Shown here: positions 7,905-15,878 of the stretch, in pieces
How positions within the stretch are numbered: the stretch's first letter is position 1
Layout: each line of letters starts with the position of its first letter
NCBI GenBank assembly: GCA_947479455.1
Contig: CANJZE010000001.1
Coordinates: 203,331 to 267,330 of the forward strand
Origin: Bacteroidota bacterium
GTDB lineage: Bacteria; Bacteroidota; Bacteroidia; Chitinophagales; LD1
DNA length: 64,000 bases
Direction: 5' to 3'
Program-made: the position numbers and the translations under genes
The notes under the pieces: generated by a model
Database searches by the model: none
What the model was told of the DNA's origin: nothing
The model's input: only the letters and a program-made list of their open reading frames with translations

Positions 7905-8174
7905 GCCGTGGTGGTGGAACTGGTAGACACGTCCCGACCTTTAAGTCGGGATGATACTTAAACACTGTGCGGATTTAATTTTTGTTCTTTTTTTGCCGTG
8001 GTGGTGGAATTGGTGGACACGTCCCGACCTTTAAGTCGGGATGATACTTAAACACTGTGCGGATTTAATTTTTGTTCTTTTTTTGCCGTGGTGGTGGAAT
8101 TGGTAGACACGTCCCGACCTTTAAGTCGGGATGATACTTAAACACTGTGCGGATTTAATTTTTGTTCTTTTTTT
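7905..8174 (+). repeat. Three 90-bp tandem units carrying 5' tRNA-Leu fragments
   Basis: Units start at 7905, 7995 and 8085 with an exact 90-bp period, and each differs from the third by at most one base. Their first 27 bases equal the start of the intact tRNA-Leu at 8175 (acceptor 5' strand and D arm). The anticodon arm is replaced by a 20-nt palindrome: TCCCGAC, CTTTAA, GTCGGGA. The next 33 bases align with the tRNA variable and T regions at 24 positions, and all nine differences are transitions, which abolish the T arm. Each unit ends in TTAATTTTTGTTC plus a T run. None can form a cloverleaf. Confidence 0.85.
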
Positions 8175-8260
8175 GCCGTGGTGGTGGAATTGGTAGACAC
8201 GCAGGACTTAAAATCCTGTGATACTTAAATATCGTGCGGGTTCGATTCCCGCCCGCGGTA
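8175..8260 (+). tRNA. tRNA-Leu(UAA)
   Basis: An 86-nt class II tRNA: acceptor GCCGTGG/CCGCGGT with G-U pairs, anticodon stem CAGGA/TCCTG with loop CTTAAAA (anticodon TAA), a long variable arm with GATA/TATC, T arm GCGGG-TTCGATT-CCCGC, and A discriminator. It is the only complete member after three truncated units, and a terminator follows. Confidence 0.95.
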
Positions 8261-8269
8261 CAAGACAAG

Positions 8270-8300
8270 AAAGGTTTCAAGCAATTGGAACCTTTTTTAT
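8270..8300 (+). terminator. Terminator after the tRNA-Leu(UAA) gene
   Basis: AAAGGTT and AACCTTT arms around a 14-nt loop, followed by T residues, start 10 bp past the tRNA. This ends the tRNA transcription unit before the GH31 gene. Confidence 0.8.
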
Positions 8301-8431
8301 TTAAGCAGGATTAGATAAGCACTATACCACTGTGAAAGAACATTAAGCCAACACTTTTACCAAGCCAAACTGTGGTTAACCCTTTAGTTTGCTCCTTTAT
8401 TTATTTTTAGACATCAGTTAATTCAAATTAG

Positions 8432-10390
8432 ATGCTCGAAAAATATTTCAGAACACTTAGCTTCTTCGGTTTAGTTTATTTTTTCATTGGCAGTACAAAG
8501 GTAAGTTGCCAGGATAATTTTTCCATATCAAACATTAAGATTGAACGTCAAAAAATTAAATCCATAAACAAGTATGCTTCTGTCAAATTCTTTGTGAACA
8601 ATCAAAAACAGGAAATCGAATCGTGTATATTGAAGAGTGATTCGAGCATTGCCTCTTCCTGTGATTTAAACAAAGGTCAACCATCAATACTTGCTTCGTT
8701 CAAAACAGCAGGCAAACATTATTTTGGTTTTGGTGAACAGTTTTCACATCTGGATTTTAAAAACAAAAAGCCCTATATTTTCACAGAAGAACAGGGAATT
8801 GGCCGGGGCGATAAACCGCTGAGTAAGTTCACCAGGCTATTCGGTGTATGTGGTGATGAATTCAGTTCTTATGCTCCAATGAATTTTTTCTTTACAGACA
8901 GAAACGAAGCTTTCATTTTTACCGGAAGTCCATACATCAGATATGATTTCACAAAACCTAATTCTTTTTCAGTTGAAAGTTGGAGTAAGGAGTTGAAAAT
9001 AAAATATATCAACGCTGCTAATCCTAAAGAGATTCTTTATAAGACCACCGAACTAACCGGAAGAATGCCAATGCTACCCGATTGGGCATTTGGTACGTGG
9101 CTCGGCTTACAAGGAGGAGAAAAGAAGGTTGAAGAAATTATTAACCAGGCACTACTACAGAATAATCCTGTGAGCGCAGTATGGATTCAGGATTGGGTGG
9201 GAAGAAGAAAAACCCGTTTCGGTTCGCAGCTTTGGTGGACATGGACAGCAGATACTATTGCGTATCCAAATTTTCCTGAGTTCTGCAAACGAATGCGTAA
9301 ACAAAACATTCGGGTTCTTGGTTACATCAATTCTTTCATTGCAAGCGAAGGAAAACTTTTTGAGGAGGCTAAATCAAAGGGCTATTTGGTGAGAAATAAA
9401 AAAGGGGAAGATTATGAAATTAAGACAGCTGGATTTCCCGCCTTCTTAATTGACCTTACAAATCCAAATGCATTTCAGTGGTTGAAAAATGTTATCCATC
9501 ACAATTTGATAGATCAAGGCTTAAGCGGTTGGATGGCTGATTACGGAGAGTGGCTTCCTTTGGATGCGAAACTATATTCAGGTATAAATGCATTAGATTA
9601 CCATAACCAATACGCTGTTGATTGGGCTAAGCTAAATAGGGAAGCAATTCATGAAGCCGGCAGAGATAGTGATATCGTTTTCTTTACCCGAAGTGGAGCG
9701 CTAGGCTCAGCTAAATATTCAACCCTCTTCTGGTCAGGAGATCAACTGGTTGATTGGGGAGAGAATGATGGTTTACCTTCTGCAATTTGCGCCTTGATTA
9801 CTTCAGGCTTATCCGGAATTACACTAAACCACTCCGATATTGGCGGCTATACTACTGTAGATAATATTTTTCTGAAAGTAAAAAGAGACGAAGAGTTATT
9901 AAAGCGTTGGATTGAATTTGCCACGTTCACACCCGTGTTTAGAACGCACGAAGGATTAATTCCTGAAAGCAATATTCAGATATACTCAAATGATTCTATC
10001 ATGAAATTTTTTTCAAGATTTGGGAAAATACATTTTGCATTAAAAGATTATTTCAAAGAGCTAAACAAAGAAGCAACAGAAAAAGGTATTCCCATTGTTA
10101 GAGCTTTGCTGCTTGAATTTCCGGACGATACGATAACCTATCCCATTAAAGATGAATTTTTATTGGGGGAAGATTTGCTGGTAGCACCGGTTGTTATAAA
10201 GGGAGCTAAATCGCGCGAAGTTTATTTTCCTGCAGGTGAATGGGTAAATGTTTGGACTAATGAAACTATTCAAGGAAAGAGAACAAAATCTATAAATTCA
10301 GAAATCGGTTTCCCATCTGTATTCATCAAAAAGAACGGGAGATGGTATGATCAATTAATAAATATTTTCAGAAAATTCAGTTCTACCTAA
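8432..10390 (+). CDS. Secreted glycoside hydrolase family 31 alpha-glycosidase
   Basis: A 652-residue GH31 enzyme with an N-terminal signal sequence ending near VSC-Q at about residue 26, so it acts outside the cytoplasm. The nucleophile is Asp370 in WMADYGE and the acid/base Asp437 in WSGDQ. QDW at 253-255 and HSDIGGY are also conserved. Overall it resembles the YihQ branch, but the position I align with the sulfonate-binding Arg of E. coli YihQ is Gln266 (in GSQLWW), although the nearby Trp269 is kept. It is therefore more likely an alpha-glucosidase-type enzyme than a sulfoquinovosidase. The 130-bp leader holds no clear motif. No SusC/SusD genes are adjacent. Confidence 0.9.
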   Translation: MLEKYFRTLSFFGLVYFFIGSTKVSCQDNFSISNIKIERQKIKSINKYASVKFFVNNQKQEIESCILKSDSSIASSCDLNKGQPSILASFKTAGKHYFGFGEQFSHLDFKNKKPYIFTEEQGIGRGDKPLSKFTRLFGVCGDEFSSYAPMNFFFTDRNEAFIFTGSPYIRYDFTKPNSFSVESWSKELKIKYINAANPKEILYKTTELTGRMPMLPDWAFGTWLGLQGGEKKVEEIINQALLQNNPVSAVWIQDWVGRRKTRFGSQLWWTWTADTIAYPNFPEFCKRMRKQNIRVLGYINSFIASEGKLFEEAKSKGYLVRNKKGEDYEIKTAGFPAFLIDLTNPNAFQWLKNVIHHNLIDQGLSGWMADYGEWLPLDAKLYSGINALDYHNQYAVDWAKLNREAIHEAGRDSDIVFFTRSGALGSAKYSTLFWSGDQLVDWGENDGLPSAICALITSGLSGITLNHSDIGGYTTVDNIFLKVKRDEELLKRWIEFATFTPVFRTHEGLIPESNIQIYSNDSIMKFFSRFGKIHFALKDYFKELNKEATEKGIPIVRALLLEFPDDTITYPIKDEFLLGEDLLVAPVVIKGAKSREVYFPAGEWVNVWTNETIQGKRTKSINSEIGFPSVFIKKNGRWYDQLINIFRKFSST

Positions 10391-10428
10391 GTTTGAAAAG
10401 TAATTGTTTAGAACAAGAACTAAGTCAC

Positions 10429-11316
10429 TTAACCTTTCGGTAAACTTTTTATAGCCTTATGAATTTTGTTTTTCAATTCCTTAGAAACCGGAACTAAAGG
10501 CAAACGAACGTGGCTTTCGCAAACATTAAGAATTTCAAGCGCGCACTTTACACCAGCCGGATTTCCCTCAGCAAAAAGCATATCGGTGATGTCGTTGAGA
10601 AGATAATGAAGTCGTCTGCCTTCGGGCACATCATTGATTAAACTCATTCGAACCATTTCTGTAAATATTTTTGGAAACGCCTGACCAGCTACGCTAATCA
10701 CTCCATCAAAGCCATAAGCAATTAAACCCAGCGTAATATTATCGTCACCCGAGATTACCAGAAAGTTTTTCGGTTTATTCTTCACGATCTGCATGCACTG
10801 GTTAAAATCGCCAGATGCTTCTTTAATACCGATAATATTTTTCAGTTCTGCCAAACGCAAAGTGGTTTCGGCTTTCATGTTTGATGCTGTTCTTCCAGGC
10901 ACATTGTAAAGTATCACCGGTTTTGAAGAAGCTGCAGCCACTGCCTTGTAATGCTGATAAATTCCTTCCTGCGTTGGTTTATTATACGATGGCGAAACCG
11001 ATAACACGGCATCTACTCCATTCATATTTGCGGTTTTCAACTCGCTTATGATTTCAGCCGTATTGTTTCCGCCAAAACCAGCTACCACGGGTACACGACC
11101 TTTGTTCTTCTCAACAGTATAACGCAATACTTCTGTTTTTTCTTCTTTGCTAAGCGTTACACTTTCACCTGTAGTGCCCAGCGAAACGAGATACTCCACA
11201 CCACCGTTTATGCAATGGTCAATTAGTTTGCCTAAACCTTTGTAGTCAACTTTTCCTTTTTTAGTAAAAGGAGTTACCAGTGCCACTCCTGTTCCGCGAA
11301 GCTTAGTTTGAATCAT
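10429..11316 (-). CDS. dapA: 4-hydroxy-tetrahydrodipicolinate synthase
   Basis: Condenses pyruvate with aspartate semialdehyde in lysine and diaminopimelate synthesis. The 295-residue TIM barrel shows GTTGES at 48-52, Tyr137 in YNVPGRT, and the Schiff-base Lys165 in GIKEASGD. Length and motifs are normal. It is the last gene of the accA-DUF6913-dapA unit, and its start codon lies inside the 3' end of the DUF6913 gene (14-nt overlap), which suggests coupled translation. Confidence 0.96.
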   Translation of the reverse strand: MIQTKLRGTGVALVTPFTKKGKVDYKGLGKLIDHCINGGVEYLVSLGTTGESVTLSKEEKTEVLRYTVEKNKGRVPVVAGFGGNNTAEIISELKTANMNGVDAVLSVSPSYNKPTQEGIYQHYKAVAAASSKPVILYNVPGRTASNMKAETTLRLAELKNIIGIKEASGDFNQCMQIVKNKPKNFLVISGDDNITLGLIAYGFDGVISVAGQAFPKIFTEMVRMSLINDVPEGRRLHYLLNDITDMLFAEGNPAGVKCALEILNVCESHVRLPLVPVSKELKNKIHKAIKSLPKG

Positions 11317-11845
11317 ATTTTATTTCGTTTAAAAAATGGGTTGTTTGATTTAAGAAGTATTGCAAATCGTTTTTGCCGCCTGTGTTAATCATCATTTCGT
11401 AATAGTCGGTTTTCTTTTCATCAAAATGACCTATGCGCCATTTGGCAGCAGAAACACGAGCTACATATTCTAATGGAAAGTTTTGTTCCAAGAAACAAGC
11501 AAGGAACAAATCAAAATTCTTAGCAGCAAATTTTTCTACGCGCTCATCAGTAGGTGTTAGATTCCAGCTGATATTGTTGGTGTTAAACACTTCAATATCG
11601 GCTTTGTGGTCAATCTTTTTATCGTTGATAAAAGCCAAAATCTCTACAGTTTTTCCATTGTTACGTAAATGCTCTGCAAACTTGGTTATTATAATATCGT
11701 TATCAGGATTTGTGCTATCGTAAACAATACCTATGGTTCTGGCATCGTGCAAATTAATGAGGTGGCGTTTAGTATTCGTTGCACTTAGTTTAGCCTCAAT
11801 ATTTTTTTGGTAGAAATAATTCCGTATGTCGTCCCACAATTTCAT
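11303..11845 (-). CDS. DUF6913 family protein
   Basis: A 180-residue cytoplasmic protein that I assign from memory to DUF6913, a Bacteroidota family without known function. It begins with an amphipathic MKLWDDIRNYFYQKN segment and contains IGIVYDST, a Rossmann-like strand-loop. It lies 6 bp after accA and overlaps dapA by 14 nt, so the three genes are almost certainly cotranscribed. No catalytic motif is visible. Confidence 0.75.
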   Translation of the reverse strand: MKLWDDIRNYFYQKNIEAKLSATNTKRHLINLHDARTIGIVYDSTNPDNDIIITKFAEHLRNNGKTVEILAFINDKKIDHKADIEVFNTNNISWNLTPTDERVEKFAAKNFDLFLACFLEQNFPLEYVARVSAAKWRIGHFDEKKTDYYEMMINTGGKNDLQYFLNQTTHFLNEIKYDSN

Positions 11846-11851
11846 CGCGTG

Positions 11852-12814
11852 CTATTTATCATCAATGGTTTCGTACACGCCAATGGCCGAATATTTTTGA
11901 ATGCGTTGTTCAATTCGTTCTTCGGCAGTTTTCGAAGTCAAATCGGTCATGTTTTTAAGAATCACACGCTTTAATGTTTTCGCCATTTCTTCGGGATTAG
12001 CATGTGCGCCACCCAGCGGTTCTTTTATAATACCATCAATGATTCCGAATTTCAGCAAATCTTGCGGAGTAGGTTTCAACGCTTCAGCCGCTTTTTCTTT
12101 ATGCTCCCAACTGCGCCACAAAATAGAGGAGCACGACTCAGGTGAAATAACCGAAAACCAAGTGTTCTCCAGCATCAATAATTTGTCGCCCACCCCAATG
12201 CCCAACGCACCTCCCGAAGCACCTTCACCAATAACGATGCACAACACAGGAACTTTCAAAGCCGCCATCTGCATCAGGTTACGCGCAATGGCCTCGCCTT
12301 GTCCGCGTGCTTCGGCTTCTTCACCGGGGTAAGCACCCGGTGTATCAATCAAGGTAATTATCGGCTTGTTGAATTTTTCAGCCAGCTTCATCAATCGCAA
12401 CGCTTTGCGGTACCCTTCAGGGTTCGGCATTCCGAAATTGCGATACTGCCTTGCTTTTGTATTACTTCCTTTCTGGTGACCAATGAACATGTAAGTCTTG
12501 CCGTCAACATCACCTAGCCCGCCAACAATGGCTTTGTCATCTTTAAAATTTCTATCACCAAAAAGCTCAATGAATTTGTTGCAAATGTATTCGATATAAA
12601 AAAGTGAATACGGTCTATCGGGATGACGACTTGCCTGAATACGCTGCCAGGTAGTAAGGTTGGAATAAATTTCCTTTTGCTTATCGCGAACCTGATATTC
12701 GAGTTCGGTAACTTTTTGCTGTATAGAAGTTTGACTGCCTTGGTCGTTAGTTTTTACACGCTCCAACTCAGCAAAAAGTTCTTCAATAGGTTTTTCGAAA
12801 TCAAGAAAGTTCAT
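11852..12814 (-). CDS. accA: Acetyl-CoA carboxylase carboxyltransferase, alpha subunit
   Basis: Transfers carboxyl from biotin to acetyl-CoA, the first step of fatty acid synthesis, as a heterotetramer with AccD (encoded at 44294-45154). The 320-residue protein shows the crotonase-like core with GTNTKAR-like [25 protein letters not shown] and [15 protein letters not shown]. The start at 12814 ([13 protein letters not shown]) matches the family N-terminus; longer in-frame versions run into the upstream repeat. It is the first gene of the operon with DUF6913 and dapA. Confidence 0.96.
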   Translation of the reverse strand: MNFLDFEKPIEELFAELERVKTNDQGSQTSIQQKVTELEYQVRDKQKEIYSNLTTWQRIQASRHPDRPYSLFYIEYICNKFIELFGDRNFKDDKAIVGGLGDVDGKTYMFIGHQKGSNTKARQYRNFGMPNPEGYRKALRLMKLAEKFNKPIITLIDTPGAYPGEEAEARGQGEAIARNLMQMAALKVPVLCIVIGEGASGGALGIGVGDKLLMLENTWFSVISPESCSSILWRSWEHKEKAAEALKPTPQDLLKFGIIDGIIKEPLGGAHANPEEMAKTLKRVILKNMTDLTSKTAEERIEQRIQKYSAIGVYETIDDK

Positions 12815-12867
12815 GGAGCGAATAAACAAAATTATTGGTGGAGGAGAATGCAAATTGAAAGGGAGAC

Positions 12868-12929
12868 TGTCAAGCTGAGCCTGTCGAAGCATCTTCTCCT
12901 AAAAACCCTTCGACAAGCTCAGGGTGACA
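12868..12929. repeat. Inverted repeat of CTTCGACAAGCTCAGG family
   Basis: Left arm TGTCAAGCTGAGCCTGTCGA (12868-12887) and right arm CTTCGACAAGCTCAGGGTGA (12908-12927) are near-perfect reverse complements around an 18-bp spacer. The element lies between the lipoprotein gene and accA, both leftward. Relatives are at 820-842, 44226-44286 and, divergently, 61664-61753. Confidence 0.85.
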
Positions 12930-12946
12930 ATGCTGCAATAGTCGTG

Positions 12947-13444
12947 TTACTTCCTATAACTATACTTCAGCGTTCTTCCCCAATTGCCCACGTGAATCAA
13001 AATGCTTTTCTCCACCAGTGAATCGTAATTGGCAAGAGCAGTATCTCTGCGCATTTGTAACGAAGAAATATTAAAGGTGAGATGAAACGGATGACGCTCT
13101 TTGCATTGAGTATCCATCAATTGAAAAAGCTTTACGTTGGTTTGTGCCGGAAGCGATTTCATCATGGCTCCGTTCCACATTAATTTGAAATTATCGGCAT
13201 CGCAAGCCAGAATTTTTTTCGTCAATAAATGCAGCGTGTCTTTTGCAAGGTAAACCGTGTCGAGCGGAACCAATTCGGTGGTAGAATTGTAAAGTTCTTT
13301 ATCTTTTATCAGCTTGCGAAACGAATTGTCAGTAATCGTATCTTCTACCGGGGCCGATGCCACACCATTTTGTTTTTGTGTAGTGCAAGAACCAATGAGG
13401 ATAAGAAAACCGAATGCTGAAAGAAATATTTTTTGCATGCTCAT
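12947..13444 (-). CDS. Small lipoprotein coupled to the endopeptidase gene
   Basis: A 165-residue protein with a lipoprotein signal (LILIGSC, Cys at about residue 20), so probably anchored in the inner or outer membrane. The mature part has no family I recognise. Its ATG overlaps the stop of the upstream protease gene by one base (TAATG), which implies translational coupling and a shared or successive role, perhaps as an accessory to the exported peptidase. Function is otherwise unknown. Confidence 0.75.
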   Translation of the reverse strand: MSMQKIFLSAFGFLILIGSCTTQKQNGVASAPVEDTITDNSFRKLIKDKELYNSTTELVPLDTVYLAKDTLHLLTKKILACDADNFKLMWNGAMMKSLPAQTNVKLFQLMDTQCKERHPFHLTFNISSLQMRRDTALANYDSLVEKSILIHVGNWGRTLKYSYRK

Positions 13445-15750
13445 TATTTCAAAATTAGTTTTTGCACGGCTTTGCCAAAACTGCTTTGCGTTTCTAAAAA
13501 ATAAACGCCTTTGTTTTCTGCACTTAAATCGATGCTGAAATTCTGTTCGATTGTTTTCTTTTCAAAAACAATTCTGCCCAGCGCATCAAACACCCGAACA
13601 CTTTTCTCTGTTGCTTCATCAAACATCAAACTAAAGACTCCGTTCGATGGATTAGGAATTATGTTTAGCCGCATTTCTTTCGTTTCATCTATGGAAGTTG
13701 CTGCTACACAAAAATTATGTGCTTCCTGTGTTCCGAAATTTGCACTCGTTAAAGTAGCGTAAGTAGTGGTATTACCTGTTAACGAAAAACTTCCAATGGT
13801 TCCCGAACTTACTCCATCACCATACGAATCGTAAATTGTAAAAGTGTAACAGCCTGGAGCAAGGCAAGCCGTTTCTGTGATTGACTGCCCGCCTGTAACA
13901 TCAGTATACGTTCCACCTTCTGCTACTATTTGACTGTTTGCATTTGTAATTTCCCAACGTGTTTCAGAGCCGTAATCATCGGTATGTAAATTTAAAACCA
14001 CGCTACCGCTTGGAGGAAAAACCGTAATTGTAATAGTTTGAATGTCGTTTGCAGTATTACCATCGGCTTGGTTATTCGGCAAAGTGGTTTCGAAAGTAAA
14101 CGTATGTGTTCCTACACTTAACACAATTGCCGGAAGTGTAATAGCTGTTGTGTTTCCTGAAAGTAACATGCCATTGAATTGATATTGAAACACATTACCA
14201 TCAATGGTGTAATTAATGGTAAGTTGTGTAATCGTATTCACACCAAAATTGCGAATCACAATTTTGGGTGTGTCGCTAACGGAAGTAACCACATTACAAA
14301 TATTGGAGACCGGTCTATTAATGTTTGATATACCGGCATCGTTTTGCACCGCACTTCCACAAGGCGCGTTGACACCGCTTATAGAATCGGCTGAAGTATT
14401 ATCAGGATCTAACCAAACTTTTAATTGACGATTGGCAGCAGTGCCCATCGAAGTCCAGCCATAAAACACTCTGCCGTATTGGTCTTTATTGTTTGGCGTT
14501 ACGCAATAAGAATCGCCACCGGTAAGAGTGCCTATAATTTGCTTCTGGTTATTGAAAAGAGGAGAGCCCGAAGAGCCCGGCTCCGTTACACCATGTCCGT
14601 TGGCGGTTGCCGCCCACTTCACATCCCAATGGGTATTATTCACACTTCCCCCCCACGAAGTTGTGGTAAGCGGGGTTGTGTACGTAGATATTTTTTTGAT
14701 GTCACCATCCGGATGATGTATGCTAACGCCCGATGGTGAAGGTGTAGTCAAATGATTCCAACCACTGAAATAGGCATTGTAGCTCACCGGCACATTTGAA
14801 TTGAATCGAAGCAATAAAAAATCGGGACCTGTATCACCACCGCTATCGTTGCTATCAGCAATTTTTGTGCAACCGTTTACAATTTTATTTGTTGGTCCGG
14901 TTGTGCCATTGCAAGTAGCGGCTTGATAATTGAAATAGAAAACCCATTGAGAATATTGATTGGCAGTTGTTCCTTCACTGCAATGTTGTGTAGAGAGAAA
15001 ATAGGGAGTGCAGTCGGCTCTTACATTATTAATCAGTGCTCCGCTGCAAAAGCCGTTTCCACCATTGCTTACTGCTAAAATGCGTGCTGCGCTGCGCACT
15101 TGGTCTGCCCAGTTAGCGGCTTCGCTGCAAACCACATTTACTTCACATGCACCGGCCGCGGTTGCGCTATTTGTGCTCCGGCTCAGTGGTGCAATCCATC
15201 GGTAAGCATGACCCACTTGATTGATGCTGATGATTCCTTTACCCTTCACTTCTTTCGGTTCGTTGTATTCCACAATGCAGGTTTCGCCATGAATAATGCC
15301 TGTACAAAAAGCGCGAACCTCGGGAGAATTGTCATGTGTAAATGCGCCAAGCACTTCTTCTTTGCCGGGCATGTAAACATACATAGTTGCCCCTTCGGGC
15401 AAATAAAATTTATCGAAAAGCGGAACAAGTGCCAACGCATTTACTGAAGTAATTTTCACACGCCATACTCTGCTACCATCGGGCAAATCATTCCAAACAC
15501 CAGAATTATTGAGGGTGATATTGGTGTTGATGTTTCGCGAAAACAATGCGAGGTGACCGTTCTTTGCATCGTTCTTATCTAATTGTTCTGCCTCGGTTAA
15601 AGAAAAAGCAGGTAGAACAATTTCTTGCGGCTTTGTAAAAAGTGCAGCGGAGTAAACCGTTGATTTTGGAAAAATAGTTTCGTCAAACTGAGCAGTAGCA
15701 ACTGTACAAAAGATGAAACTGATAACTACTATAGCATTAATCCTTTTCAT
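13444..15750 (-). CDS. Exported lysyl-endopeptidase-like serine protease with T9SS sorting domain
   Basis: A 768-residue secreted protein. A signal peptide ends near VATAQ (residue 21). A trypsin-fold domain of the Achromobacter lysyl endopeptidase type lies about 215-440: His in FLSTQHC, Asp in GPDFLLLRF, Ser in EPGSSGSPLF, with many cysteines for disulfides. CARDB-like and beta-sandwich segments follow, and the last 75 residues (NIIPNPSNG ... GKAVQKLILK) are a type IX secretion sorting domain. It should be carried through the outer membrane and released or attached at the surface. The downstream lipoprotein is coupled to it. Confidence 0.9.
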   Translation of the reverse strand: MKRINAIVVISFIFCTVATAQFDETIFPKSTVYSAALFTKPQEIVLPAFSLTEAEQLDKNDAKNGHLALFSRNINTNITLNNSGVWNDLPDGSRVWRVKITSVNALALVPLFDKFYLPEGATMYVYMPGKEEVLGAFTHDNSPEVRAFCTGIIHGETCIVEYNEPKEVKGKGIISINQVGHAYRWIAPLSRSTNSATAAGACEVNVVCSEAANWADQVRSAARILAVSNGGNGFCSGALINNVRADCTPYFLSTQHCSEGTTANQYSQWVFYFNYQAATCNGTTGPTNKIVNGCTKIADSNDSGGDTGPDFLLLRFNSNVPVSYNAYFSGWNHLTTPSPSGVSIHHPDGDIKKISTYTTPLTTTSWGGSVNNTHWDVKWAATANGHGVTEPGSSGSPLFNNQKQIIGTLTGGDSYCVTPNNKDQYGRVFYGWTSMGTAANRQLKVWLDPDNTSADSISGVNAPCGSAVQNDAGISNINRPVSNICNVVTSVSDTPKIVIRNFGVNTITQLTINYTIDGNVFQYQFNGMLLSGNTTAITLPAIVLSVGTHTFTFETTLPNNQADGNTANDIQTITITVFPPSGSVVLNLHTDDYGSETRWEITNANSQIVAEGGTYTDVTGGQSITETACLAPGCYTFTIYDSYGDGVSSGTIGSFSLTGNTTTYATLTSANFGTQEAHNFCVAATSIDETKEMRLNIIPNPSNGVFSLMFDEATEKSVRVFDALGRIVFEKKTIEQNFSIDLSAENKGVYFLETQSSFGKAVQKLILK

Positions 15751-15878
15751 TTAGCTACGATTGATTTTGAAGACGTGTGAAAATAGTTTTTTTTGATACT
15801 GACTAAATCAACGCAAAACTACAAATGAAATTTTGTGAAGCAGGCTTCGTTGTATTGTAGTAATTGCACCTTAATAAG

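Noticed and set aside
7905..8174. The repeat units as suppressor tRNAs reading UAA, since the palindrome loop contains UUA and a TAA interrupts a gene in this window
   Set aside because: The loop is six bases with a 7-bp stem, no T arm or 3' acceptor strand exists, and the interrupted gene's TAA is explained by simple mutation.
7905..8260. A CRISPR array
   Set aside because: The units are contiguous near-identical 90-bp repeats without variable spacers, and no cas genes are nearby.
8432..10390. Sulfoquinovosidase
   Set aside because: The overall similarity is high, but the sulfonate-contact arginine position is Gln and no sulfoquinovose pathway genes are adjacent.
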